DNA from: Aquilaria yunnanensis | Taxonomy: Eukaryota; Streptophyta; Magnoliopsida; Malvales; Thymelaeaceae | DNA length: 64,000 bases | Assembly: GCA_039654915.1 (NCBI GenBank) | Contig: CM077597.1 | Location: 43,064,001 to 43,128,000 of the forward strand | Reading direction: 5' to 3' | Shown: positions 1 through 11,900 of the stretch, in pieces | How positions within the stretch are numbered: position 1 is the stretch's first letter | Layout: each line of letters starts with the position of its first letter | Made by a program: the position numbers and the translations under genes | Notes under the pieces: generated by a model | Told to the model about the DNA's origin: nothing | Seen by the model: the letters and a program-made list of their open reading frames with translations, nothing else | Databases searched by the model: none

Positions 1-2387
1 TGTTTCCAGTGGTGGTTGGATTGATGGTGGAGAAGGGAAAAAGGAAGATGCAATGTTGTAGAAATTAAGTCAAGTGAGGGAAACCAGACTTTGTTGTAGG
101 AAACTAAAAACATGTACAGGACAAACATTTTTTTTTTTTCTTTTTTTTTTTTTTAAGTGAAAACAAATGCAGAAAACCAGAAAACAAAAACGCTATCAAG
201 CAGACCCATCGGTGGCATGAAGTTTATACTGTCAATTAACTGTTAAACTTAGTTAACACTATAAGTTCACGCAAAAAACAATTAACACTATAAGTTCATG
301 CAAAAAACAAAGTGACAAAGTTTTATGCCGAATGCCCTTCCTGACACTACCCTCTCACAAGGCAATGATGAGATGAAATTTACAAACCATCATAATCATC
401 CCCCCCCCCCCCCCCCCCACAAAAAAAAAAAAAAAAAGCAACTAGCATGGAGAAAACGTTATCAAACTGACCCTAGTTAAACAATTTGATAACAAGAATC
501 ATATTTGACAGCTACACGATTATTAACAATGTATGTTATTGCTTTTTACCTTATTTTTATTTTTTCTTTATTTTTAAATTTATATTTGAAAAAATATTCA
601 ATTTAATTGAAAAATAGTCACATGAATTCTATTTATAGTATTGATATATATATGATCAGAAAAAAAAGAATAAATTATTTGCAGTTCAATGAGAAGATTA
701 ATTTTCTATAGTTTCTGATTATGTTTATTACAGTATTCTAACAGGATGTTGGAATAAATACACCCTGCTCAACTTTGGATCAGAGCATTTCTGGTGGCTC
801 AGATGTTGATTTCACCTTTTAATGCTTCCTTTAATTTAATTCCCGAATGAAATTCCAGTGGCTAGAGAGTCCAAAATATTTGTTTTCTTTTTATGCAGCA
901 TCCAACAAGGGCATAGAAGCCTTTAATATTATTAGTTCATTTATGAAAGTTAACCCATCTATCATAAGTTCAGAGTGATATCAGGTTCATCATATTATGT
1001 CAAAGCAATGGCCATTCCACCAGTCACACCCATTCTTGCTTTGGGACCTAGAAAAGGGACTGGGATGTCCGCAAAGATAAACACTAATTTGCTTCGGATC
1101 AAGATCAAACACCATTACAAATTACAGATAAAAGAAGAAACTGCAAGTTTTATAGAAGCACTAACTACAGAAAGAAACATTCATCAGTTCCTAAGCACTA
1201 CAAGGAAAAAATAAAATGACATGGGGAAAACAAAATGGCATAAATTGCGAATAAAAATTGAATGCAAATGATGAACGATATGAACATAGGCACTACTAAC
1301 ATTAGAATACTAGTATGTTCTAGGGATTTAGATTATTATTCTTTGTCAATTCTATGTATTTATATAATTATTAGTTTTATGAGTCTTGCCTAAGTTTCCT
1401 TTTTATTAATTTTAAGGAACAAAGAAAATCTGGCAATTTATTGGCCTGCTAGAAATTCCAGAATTTACTTGGGTATCTTATTCTGAGTCTTGTTTGATTT
1501 TCTTTCTTCATTAGTAGATAATTGCTTAGTGGTTTTCCAAGTTCTATTATGATTTTCAATTCGAGTTCTCTTGCAATAGGTTTTCTTAACATAGGGCTTC
1601 TAAAGCTCCATTTAAGCATGTCATTGCTTCAATACTATAGAGACTTGAGTATTTAAGAAAATTTGAGAACTTTCATTTCAAGTGATGCAATGTAGACCTA
1701 GGTGTGACACATAGGCCCCTTCAATGTGACATCCAAGGTTTCTTATCCTTATCTTTTCTCCGTTTTCCTATTTCCATCACCACTTAACCCTGTCCAGCCC
1801 CCAAACCCTAAAATCCAAACTCCAAACCCTAAACCAGAACACCTTCCGCTGTCCTAAATCAGCAAGTCATCCTGATGGTTCAGGAAAACATGTCAAAGTA
1901 AAATAAGGAAGAATAAATTACTGAATCCAATCTGAATGCAATGTTGGGGAAAGAAAAAAAAATCAGAGACAATTAACAAAATACATTCACATATTGCCTA
2001 GGAGTTATGCTCCTACCCAAACTAACTAGACTATGCACAGGATGATTTGGCGTTGAATGCACCAATGTGATCAATGGAACATAGTGATTTCAAAAGATAA
2101 GACAAATGCATATATTATAAAAGGTTAACGTTTTATGACACTTGCATATGTCATATAATGATAAACTCTTATTAAACTAATTGTGCACATATTGCCCAGG
2201 AGTTATGCTCCTACCCAAACTAAGCAGACTATGCACAGGGACGATTCAGAGTGGAATGCACCAATGTGATCAATGAAACATAGTGATTTCGAAAGATAAG
2301 ACAGATGCATATATTATAAAAGGTTAACGTTTTGTGACACTTGCATATGCAATATAATGACAAAATCTGATTAAACTAATTGTTCAC
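1..2387. other. Non-coding flank / intron 3 of the beta-subunit gene
   Basis: No credible coding exon was found on either strand. The stretch is AT-rich, with a long T tract near 130-155 and a run of about 19 C followed by 17 A at 400-437. The missing 3' exons of the minus-strand SnRK1 beta-subunit gene would be expected here, because that gene runs leftwards. I looked for the conserved ASC/KIS-domain motifs in reverse complement and did not find them. Intron 3 is therefore longer than 2.4 kb or the gene is broken. The only structured element is the tandem duplication at 1988-2387. Confidence 0.6.
1988..2387. repeat. Tandem direct duplication, about 198 bp unit, two copies
   Basis: Copy 1 starts at 1988 and copy 2 at 2186 with the same word, cacatattgcc. 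They stay aligned through shared words such as ggagttatgctcctaccc, tgcaccaatgtgatcaatg and ataaaaggttaacgtttt up to the second attaaactaattgt. The copies differ by scattered substitutions only. The second copy abuts the splice donor of exon 3 of the beta-subunit gene, so the duplication lies in intron 3. Seen directly; any effect on splicing is unknown. Confidence 0.9.
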
Positions 2388-2410
2388 ATGCACGTAAAGA
2401 AGCCATTTAC

Positions 2411-3993
2411 CTGCAAGTCCAAAATGTTATAAGCATTTCCTGCATCATCTTGAGCCCAGGGCAAGTCAGGGGCGTAACTCCACTGTCCATCAACAACAAA
2501 CCTGTACTGGTAAACCCCTGATGGCAATACTTTCATGATGGTGAAGTCTTTTCCACATCTCTGCAAAGCAATTCTGAAGAACAATGGAACAGGATTAGAG
2601 GCATTCTACTTCACCTTTTTCACACATATTGCAGGTGTCTGTGTGTGTGTCTAGTGTTTGTCCTATATAGATGCACAAATAACTTAAGGCACAAGCAAAT
2701 GGCAGGTAAGTGGACAGGAAGGAAACACATTCTCATGTAACCCAAATGACTAGTAAAAGTATTTCATACAGGAAAATGGAAAAAGATAACAGATGGTACC
2801 TCGTCTTCCAATTATCCCATGACCCTTCAACAGCAACTTCCTTCCCTTCATAGCTCCATGTAATTATTGTTGGAATTCCTTGTTCATTGCATGTGTCCTC
2901 AAAGCCTGACATTGCTTGTATCCATGAAGGGCTAGGAATTTGCATCTCATCGGGCCTTTGCAATGGAACAACTGGAATCTGGAACCCAAAGTAAATTACA
3001 GTTAGTGGGTTATTTTAAAGCAAGAGAAATGATTGTGAAGAAAGCACATTGTGAAGCAACAAGGGATATGTCGAGAATGATGAAAATCTTATTAGAAAGA
3101 ATAATACAGAAAAAGACCAGAAAACATAGAAATATCAAACAGGGTGCTTCTAAGTCAACATAAAATTTCTAACTTTTAAGTTTGATAACACAGCCAAAGC
3201 CTAGCTAGATGCAATAACATCAGCAGGCAGCTCTCTTCAAGCATCCATGTTTGCATCACAGCATGAGGGGGGAAAGAAAGGGAGAGAGAGGGAAGGAGAG
3301 GAAAGATCCCCTAAGATAATCTAGCTAAACAACTAGGGTGGGGAACAAAAACTCAATTCTTCATCTTTACTGCCACATTTGAGAAACCATGAACAAGGAC
3401 AGTTAGAATCCATTTGACTTCACCCATTATGCAAAAGGCCGAGTTCACAACTAAAACTGATGTTGAATAGGCCCATAGCTCAAAATCGAGGCACTCTGCC
3501 CATCGGCAAGCAGACAAAGTAGGTGTATCAACTTTAAAAAGGCATTGAAAAGAGCAAAAACAAGTTTACCCTTCAGTGAACAAATACCATACCCCCTACC
3601 CATCAGGTAACTTGTGAAGAGATTTCTCGAGGCCCCTCTAAGAAATATAAATCTCTGACCCACTTACAAATCAAATTAACATTTAAAAACCGAATTCCAT
3701 ACAACAGAGACCGTAAAAGGAAGGGGAAAAAACAAGGAAACAACTCTCAATAGTTCTCACTAAAATCAAAAGCATGCAAGCCCCATTCCAACCAGAAATT
3801 AAGAATGCAACAGAAAGACAAAAAGAAAACTTGCCTGAGGAGTGAACATGAGAGGCGAGTGTGTTGCTCTGGGACTGTGAGGAGGAGAGTGACCCATAGG
3901 CGCAGCCATGGGCTCACGAATGCTATTGGGCCCTTCTTCTTCTACCCCAGGAGGGCTCCCACTCCCATCCTCTCTTCCATTTACATTCCCCAT
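2411..3993 (-). CDS. KINB2: SnRK1 (AMPK-type) beta subunit, KINB2-like, 5' three exons
   Basis: Beta subunits scaffold the plant SnRK1 energy-sensing kinase, joining the catalytic alpha subunit to the gamma-type subunit. Three exons are visible on the minus strand: 3993-3835, 2978-2800 and 2573-2411. Exon 1 encodes 53 residues starting MGNVNGRED, an N-myristoylation-type start, and contains the [15 protein letters not shown] stretch typical of plant beta2. Exon 2 carries QRPDEMQIP and ends in the EGSWDNWK core of the glycogen-binding-like (CBM48) domain. Exon 3 continues it through [19 protein letters not shown] to [10 protein letters not shown]. All phases join cleanly (0, then 2). Intron 1 uses a GC donor (CAG|GCAAGT); the others use GT-AG. 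The C-terminal ASC/KIS exons that bind the other subunits are not in the window, so the entry is 3'-partial. KINB2 is chosen over KINB1 because of [13 protein letters not shown] and the proline-rich N-terminus. Confidence 0.88.
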
Positions 3994-4560
3994 TATTAAC
4001 ACACCAAATCGCTGTCCTCGTTTCCCTCTAAAACATCGGATCACGGAAACCGAAAGCGAAGACAACCCAAATCCCTAAATTCATACTTCGCCATCACGAA
4101 CTATTCCCAGACCCATGAACCAACAATTCACCCAAATAAAAGATAGGTTTTCAACGAGGAGGGAAAGCCCTGACAGAGCGATCTTCCGTCGTATGGGCCG
4201 AATCGATGCGGGGAAAGAGATTCTTCCGACGAAATTGGAACAAGGAATCAGAGATGGTAAATTCCAATTCTTCACATCAAGATTTGACAAAGTGTTTTGG
4301 CTGTGAAATCGATTGGATTCGTAAGATTCCAGAGCCTTTTCTCTGCGTGCGCCTGCTCACTGTGTTGTCACCATTTTTGTTGGCTCCCTTCATCGATCTC
4401 TTTCTCTGCCATCATTTCACTCTCCTCTTATTCCCTCCTCCATCCTCCAATTCACTTTTTACTCTTTTGCCTTTTTGGGGAAACAGCACGGTGCACCAGG
4501 TGTTGGTGTTATCGCCAAACTGAAGGACGAAAATGTCCTTGAGAAGTTTCCGACAAAGCC
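3994..4560 (-). promoter_or_regulatory. 5' leader and promoter region of the beta-subunit gene
   Basis: This lies directly upstream, in minus-strand sense, of the KINB2-like start codon at 3993. It changes from an AT-rich intron style to mixed sequence with CT-rich runs (4370-4460 on the plus strand), as expected for a plant 5' leader. A 69-codon minus-strand reading frame (4290-4081) lies upstream of the start. It has no recognisable domain and would be an upstream ORF only if transcription begins beyond 4290. No TATA box could be assigned with confidence. Confidence 0.4.
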
Positions 4561-5000
4561 AATTTGTCTTGAGTTTATGAAAAGTTTCACGAGTCTTATG
4601 TTAGATGGCTTAATCAATTATTGTCCAGGATAAAGGAGTCTTTTAGGTACTATTAGTTTCCACACATCAAGAAATATAGTCTTAAAAACAAGGGATGCAC
4701 CTCTAATGAAGTAAGCTGTTATTGCAATGACAATTTTGAAGTCTTATTCTTTATTTTTTTGTTACATCATCTGTGAAGTACTATATTAAATGCAAATAAA
4801 GTTACCTAGCGAAATGCATAATTAAAAAAGAAATATTATGAAATTCCTTTAAAAGTCATTAAACATTGGTCCAGGAGATGACCCTTCCATTATAAATTAG
4901 ATGTTCACTACTTATATAAGATTAAAATTTTTACATGCTGCCACACTCTTGAAAGGTTTATTAGTAACCTGATTTCAAAATTATCGTTAGGTATAACATT
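4561..5000. other. Intergenic AT-rich DNA, nothing recognised
   Basis: No open frame, repeat partner within the window or regulatory element was recognised. It separates the host gene's upstream region from the repeat-dominated part of the window. Confidence 0.5.
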
Positions 5001-5290
5001 CTAAGTTGGTAGATAGGGTGGCATTCAACTCTTTCAACAGCTCTAGTCACTGTCACAAACTCCTTGACATTTCATGTATTGAGTGGCCTTTTCAAAGAAC
5101 TTTGTTAGTATGGTAGGTGCCTTCTTGGATAATTTGAAAGCAAGGGAAGAATCTTTCCTCAACCCCTTAGTCATGGCAATTATCCTAACATCCGAGTGAA
5201 TGTCCTTCACCTCAAGGGCCCTCTAATTGAAACTTTGGATATACTCTTGGAATGACTAGTTCTTGCCCTAGTGTAGGTCAAATAGCTAAA
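5000..5290 (-). pseudogene. Tat-like Gypsy gag fragment
   Basis: The minus strand reads words such as VRIIAMTKGLRKDSSLAFKL and ILTKFFEKATQYM. These match in order the capsid-like gag of Gypsy-2 in this same window (RILAMTRSLRKDSLLFYEF, then LGEFYRRAEQHM). Stops and frame breaks lie on both sides, and no LTR or pol follows. It is an isolated scrap of an old element of the lineage that dominates the right half of the window. The homology is seen by comparison inside the window; boundaries are approximate. Confidence 0.7.
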
Positions 5291-6101
5291 TGTATCCTCT
5301 AGCCACCACTATAATCCAAATAGATCAACAATCAACAAAGATCAAGCTTAGATACGAATCTGCCTAAAAATCCTTAGTACATACTCTTACTTTGGTTTGA
5401 TCAATATATAGTTAACTTAGACTGTGGAGAACTCCTAACATAGATCAACTCTTTTCTCGAGGAAACTAACCTGCTATAGCCCTCCCAACAAAAAGTTCAT
5501 AGAACAAGGTAAGTTCATAAATCTCTAGCTTAAATACCTTAAGTAAAAGTGAATTAGCAAAATTAAGTAAATTATTTATGGTTTATTTGGTTTCAAGAGG
5601 TTTATGGCACTAAGCTTACCTAAGGGCAAAATGGTAATGTATACCTTAGATGTGTTAGTACGAGACCCAGGAGTAAAAGTGATATTTTTAATGCCCAAGT
5701 TAGCATTTTTTAACTAAGTGTTTACAACCCCAAGTTACTATTTGGGGAAGGAGTAAATTTGTAAAAATTAGAAAAAGTTTGGGGAAAGGGAAGTTGTCTT
5801 TAAAACTTGTTAAAGAATATGGACTTGGCATTATTCTCTCATTTTCTTTACTGCATTTTCGTGGCTTTCTCTCACCCTCACCATTTATTGTCAAAATCCT
5901 TTCAAATTTAAGGTTTTATGGTGAAAATGGAAGGTTTTCTTGGTGCTCAAGTGAAGGAAAGCTTGCTTTGCTCTTGTTTTTTGGTTTTGATGCATCTCAG
6001 GGTGTTTTTGTAGTTAGGCAAGTCTTTATGCATGAGGTACTCTTTTCACCAAGATGTTTTCTTGTTTCTTTAGCTTAATGAAGCTTGGGTTTTGTTGGGT
6101 T

Positions 6102-7512
6102 TGTTAGTGTTGTGCTCAAAAAGTCAATCATGAGATGATTGTATTTTTGCACATTGAGTCATGATATTTTATTAAGGCATTAATCCAGCAATTATGTTTG
6201 TTGTTTTGCATAACGTAATAAACATAATTGTAACCCTAGAATAATGATATTCTCAAACGCCCCTGGTCTAGTATTATTGTGGAGCGGGTTGCAATAATAC
6301 ATAACGACTAGCATATGTGGAGACTAATATGGGATATGTAGTCTACATATGGGTACAAGTTGGAGAACTTGTGTACTAGACCGACCAACCATGAGAACAC
6401 TACATGGATCGTTACATGAGTGTCATAAGTGATTCTTATAGTAATTATGGTATATGTAGTCCTTCGACCTAAGATCATCAAGGTTACCTACATGTGAGTC
6501 ACATACTTTGATACTTTCTTTTGTTGCTCATAACTGAGTGAACTTGAAGGAGGTCATTGGGTATGCCACATATCATGCGGAGGGATTTGTATGATCAAGA
6601 TGGGATTTGTCCCTCCTATGTAACGGGAGTGATATCTTCGGGCCCCTTGACAGAGTGAGACTTAGAAAAATGCATGGCCATGCTCGGATGAGTTGATATA
6701 CGATATCAATGTCATCAGTTTAAGTTGGTCTACTCGGTAATCAAGAAACCAAAGATTGGGCTATACAAGAGTGACACATTCCATGTCTCGTGCTTAATCT
6801 TGACATCTTAGATAAAGGGACAACAGCATATATCAGTGATGATCATAAAGGTTTAGTCGAATCATCGACAATCTTGTCACTTGGGTAGCAATGATGTGTT
6901 GCTAGACACCGCTCATTGCTTATGATCATAAATGTGATTTATGATCATTGCCAACGTGGTAAGAACCTATTGGGTCGTACACATAGAGCTATTTGGATCA
7001 TTAGAGTGCATGGGCTAATAATTTGGGTTTTGGTTTCACAATAATTTCGTATTAATAATGGGCCCAATAGTTGAGCCATTATTAAGCCCGAAATTAAAGC
7101 CTAATTGGATTAGGGCTTTGAAACCCATTAGGCCTGGAAGTTGAGTCTCACTATAAATACAACTTTTAGTGAGAAATTCGCAGGTCTCCTTGCCCTAGCC
7201 TCCTAAAAGGACAGCCGTACTCTTCTCTTGCAATTCCTTGGAGGACGCAAGCTAGCACTGCGAGCGCAAAAGAAACGCATCTGCTGAGATGCGGTGGAAA
7301 CATGGTGATCCCAAGAGGCTCGTGTGGATACCATAGAGAGCTTGAACACGTCAACTGTTCAGGTTTTGTGATTCGACTCTACAGTTGAGTGAGAGATCTC
7401 AACCGAAAATTAGGTATGAAAATTTTTGAACACCCAGTTTACCCCGTTTCACTTGGATCCTGGAGGGTTTCGGTTAAATTCTATTGCATTGTTTGGCTCC
7501 CGAAACCTAACA
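6102..7512 (+). repeat. 5' LTR of the Copia element
   Basis: Starts tgttagtgttgtgctc and ends cccgaaacctaaca. It contains a TATA box, TATAAATA, at 7152-7159, placed inside a short inverted repeat (ctcacta 7147-7153, tagtgag 7167-7173). That box should set the U3/R boundary. It matches the 3' LTR at 12895-14291 almost throughout, with scattered substitutions and small indels. Confidence 0.95.
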
Positions 7513-7513
7513 G

Positions 7514-7525
7514 TGGTATCAGAGC
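7514..7525 (+). promoter_or_regulatory. Primer binding site, initiator tRNA-Met type
   Basis: The word tggtatcagagc lies one base after the 5' LTR end. It is the standard plant Copia primer site, complementary to the 3' end of initiator tRNA-Met. Confidence 0.93.
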
Positions 7526-8930
7526 TACTGGTGAAACCCTAAATCGGGATTGAATGTTGAATCGCATGATGTTATGTGTTCGGTTGCTTTCGGCCATAAT
7601 TAATTAGATTGATTCATGATGCCTGAAACCGGAACTCGTAATGAACATATGACATATATGAAGAAATGACACTAATTGGTTAATGAGATTAACCCGAAAT
7701 TGATAGGTATGAGATACCTATATGGATTAGGATTCTTGCAATAGTTGCAAAAACTCTAGCTTGGTTCGGATTCAGCCTATTCGAGCACCGAAAGTAAGGT
7801 ATTTTTTGTGGCTCGAATGGAGGAGTCTCGGGTGCCTACTTGCTCGAAATAGAAGATCTCAGGCAAAGCAATTGCTGACCAGCCAGCGGGACCGCCGTAT
7901 GCGAAGTGCCATATAAATAAAACTGGTTAATCAACTCGCGAAAATTGGCATGCATTTGTTGAATGAGATTTGGCATGTTATGCTGATTGGTGTTTGAAGC
8001 ATGGTGCATGGTTATAGCCCTTGATTGGTTGTACTTGTAAATACAGCCTGCGAGTCATGCCTTTTCTTATCATTCTCATTGTACATTCTCTTCTCACCTT
8101 ACTCCCCTCGAATATAACTAGAGGTTTTTATTATTGATGTAATGGTACATTATGGGATCATCCAAGGTGGTATGTCCAAGGAGGTGACAACAAAAAGGCA
8201 ACCAAGAAAGGAAGAGAATGAGCTTGTGAAGACTCTTTTCTTTTCTTAGGATTTTATGATATTCTCATTGGCTTGAGAATATTGCATAGTTTGGGCTATA
8301 ACCATGTCACGTTTACTTTCTTGTAAGCATGAGATGCATGTTTTATATTTGTATGTGATGCATGTATAAGACAACCGGAGATAAAAAATTAGTGAGATCA
8401 AAAGAAAAATCCCTTAAACAAATATTAAGTCATTAAATGTGATGCATTCCAAATGTTGGCACTCGTCAAGACTTTGATCAACATTGGGTGGGTTTGCCAA
8501 AGCAAAGCACCTATGTTCATCTTGGTAAGGCGCGATGGGATAATAGTGATATCCAAATTGCTAACTTTGGGTCCGACTTAACTAAGTCATCCTAATAGGA
8601 TTAGGGACTTAGAGGCATAGAGTTTGGCTTAAGTTCATGAGATGAGCTTGGATAAGTGTTGTTCACCCAACTATCCAAGAGTTGCATGAGATGCAATTGA
8701 CAAGTAGTTGCCTACCTAAATAACTGTAACTTGAAAGAAACGCCAAAGCTGACTCAAGTTGTGGTCAAATATGGATCTTGGCCCACTAGAATACCTTAGC
8801 ACCGAGGTGTTCCGAAATAATATCGAAGGTTATTATTTTGAGGAAAATAGTGGGGGTATCGTTTAATAAAAGTCCTTATTAAATGAAATACATGGCTCTT
8901 ACCGCTACATATTTACTGTTGTAGATAACC
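7526..8930 (+). other. Untranslated leader of the Copia element
   Basis: About 1.4 kb between the primer site and the gag start without a conserved frame. Long gag leaders are common in this group. Nothing else was recognised. Confidence 0.7.
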
Positions 8931-11900
8931 ATGGCACAAAACACATCGACACTTTCGTTGCGATAGATCCTTGAGAAGGAAAAACTGAATGGGACCAACT
9001 TTCTCAAATGGTACCAAAACTTAAGGATAGTCCTCAAGCAAGAAAGGAAGGCTTATGTCCTAGAGTAGCCCATTCCGAATGAGCCTGCTGCCATTGTTCC
9101 AAGAGCTGAAAGGAATGCTCACAAAAGGCATTCTGATGATGCTTTGGATGTTGCATGCCTCATGCTTATTACTATGGAATCTGAGCTTCAGAAGCAACAT
9201 GAGAACATGGGGGCGTTCGATATGATCGAACATCTCAAAATGCTTTTCCAAGAGTAAGCTAGGCATGAAAGGTTTGAGACCTCTAAGGCATTGTTTCAGT
9301 GCAAAATGTCTGAGGGAAGTCCCGTGGGTCCTCATGTGCTCAAGATGATTGGGTACATTGAGAATCTTGAGAGTTTGGGATTTGCTCTTCAGAAAGAGTT
9401 GGCTGTTGATGTAGTCTTGCAATCGTTGCCTGAAAGCTACAGTCAGTTCGTCATGAACTATAACATGAACGACCTTGACAAGTCCCTCCCTGAATTGCTT
9501 AACATGTTGAGAACTGCTGAGCAAAACCTTAAGAAGGCTAAGCCCATTTTAATGGTTCAAAAGGGCAACGGAAAGGGAAAAGCCAACAAGAAGAAGGATA
9601 AAGCTAATGGAAAGTCCAATGCTAATTCTTCTTTAGCTACACTGAAACCAAAGGGTGGTGTGGCAAAGGAAGGGGAGTGCTTCCATTGTAAGCAACCTGG
9701 ACACTGGAAGCGCAACTGCAAGCTCTATCTTGAAGAACTTGCTAAGGAAAAGGGAAATAAGACTTCCATTTCAGGTATTTTTGTTATAAAGGCTAATTTT
9801 TCTACTTCTTCATCTTGGGTATTGGATATTGGATATGGATCTCACATTTGTGCAAATGTGCAGGATCTAAGTAGAAATAGAAGATTGGCCCGAGGTGAAG
9901 TGGACCTACGTGTTGGAAATGGAGCAAGGGTTGCTGCGTTAGCCGTAGGGACTTATGTTCTCACTTTACCTAGTGAATTAGTTTTAGAATTAGACAACTG
10001 CTACTTTGTGCCTACTATTGGTAGAAATTTGATTTTTGTTTCTTGTTTGGACAAGAAAGGTTTTTCATTTATAATAAAGGACAGATGTTGTTCTATTCAT
10101 TTAAATGAAATCTTTTATGGCAGTACTCAACTTAGCAATGGATTGTATGTTTTAGACCTCGAAGATCCAATTTATAATGTGAATATCAAGAAAGTCAGAT
10201 TAAATGATTTGAACCCGACCTATCTTTGGTACTATCGCTAGGGCAATATGAATGAGACCCGCATATCCAAGCTCCATAAGAATGGACTCTTGGACTTATT
10301 TGATTTTGAATCATATGAGACATGTGAGTCATGTTTGTTGGGCAAGATGACAAAAGCCCCATTCACAGGGCAAAGTGAAAGGGCTAATGACTTACTAGGA
10401 CTCATACATAGTGATGTATGTGGCCCTATGTCTACACATGCTAGAGGAGGTTTCAATACTTCATTACTTTCACTGATGACTTCAGTAGATATGGCTATGT
10501 GTATCTCATGAGACACAAGTCAGAATCCTTTGAAAAGTTCAAAGAATTCAAGAATGAAGTAAAGAATCAACTCAGGAAGAGCATCAAAGTGCTTCGATCA
10601 GATTGAGGTGGAGAGTACTTGGATCGAAAATTCCTTGACTATCTGAAGAAGTGTGGTATAGTATCACAACTCACTCCACCAGGTATGCCTCAATGGAATG
10701 GTGTATCTGAAAGGAGAAATCGAACTCTGTTAGACATGGTTCGCTCCATGATGAGTCAAGCTGACCTTCCAAACTCCTTTTGGGGACATGCTCTAGAGAC
10801 AGCCGTTTTTACACTAAACCGAGTTCCATCTAAATCGGTTCAAAAGACACCATATGAGATATGGAATGGGAGGCATCCCAATTTGTCTTTTATGAAGATT
10901 TGGGGCTGTGACGCTTATGTGAAACGTCAATCCTCTGAAAAACTAGGGCCCAAATCTCAAAAATGTCTTTTTGTTGGGTATCCCAAAGAAACAAAGGGCT
11001 ATTATTTCTATAATCTTTCTGAGCAAAAAGTGTTTGTTGCTCGAACTGGTGTCTTTCTAGAGAAAGAGTTTATCTCTAAAGGAACTAGTGGGAGGAAAGT
11101 AGAACTTGAAGAAATTCAAGAACAACAAGGAGACATCGAACTTGAAATGGAACCTGAACAGCCATCACAAGATGTTGTGGTTCAAGAGTCTGTTCATGTA
11201 GCACAGAGCTCATGTAGGTCTGGTAGGATTCGGCGTGAGCCCGAAAGATATGGATTTCTCGTGACTCACACTGGTGATGTGATGCTCATGGATCAGGATG
11301 ATCCCACAACCAACCAACAAGCTATGTCGGGGCCTGACTCTGAGAAGTGGCTAGTGGCCATGAAATCCGAGATGGAATCCATGTATGAAAACCAAGTATG
11401 GACTTTGGTTCACCCACCTGAATGGGTAAAACCCATAGGGTGCAAATGGGTTTTCAAGAAGAAAACTGACATGGATGGTAATGTGATTACCTTTAAGGGA
11501 TGATTAGTTGCAAAAAGTTTCAAGCAAATTCATGGTATTGACTATGATGAAACCTTTTCACCAATTGCTATGCTTAAATCCTTCCGAATTTTGTTCACTA
11601 TTACTGCACACTATGATTATGAGATATGGCAAACGGATGTCAAAACTGCATTCCTAAATGGAAAGCTACTTGAGAATGTGTACATGACACAACCTAAGGG
11701 TTTTGTCACTCCTGAGAATGCCAATAAAGTGTGCAAGTTGCAAAGGTCCATTTATGGACTGAAGCAAGCTTCTTGAAGTTGGAATCTTCATTTTGATGAT
11801 ACAATCAAATAGTTTGGTTTTATCAAAAATGAAGATGAACCTTGTGTCTACAAGAAGGTTAGTGGGAGCGCAATTGTCTTCTTGGTGTTGTATGTAGATG

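Noticed and set aside
975..1214. 79-codon plus-strand frame, and its complement reading DIPVPFLGPKARMGVTGG
   Set aside because: Neither strand could be linked to the beta-subunit exons or to a family I recognise, and no splice sites fit; left uncalled.
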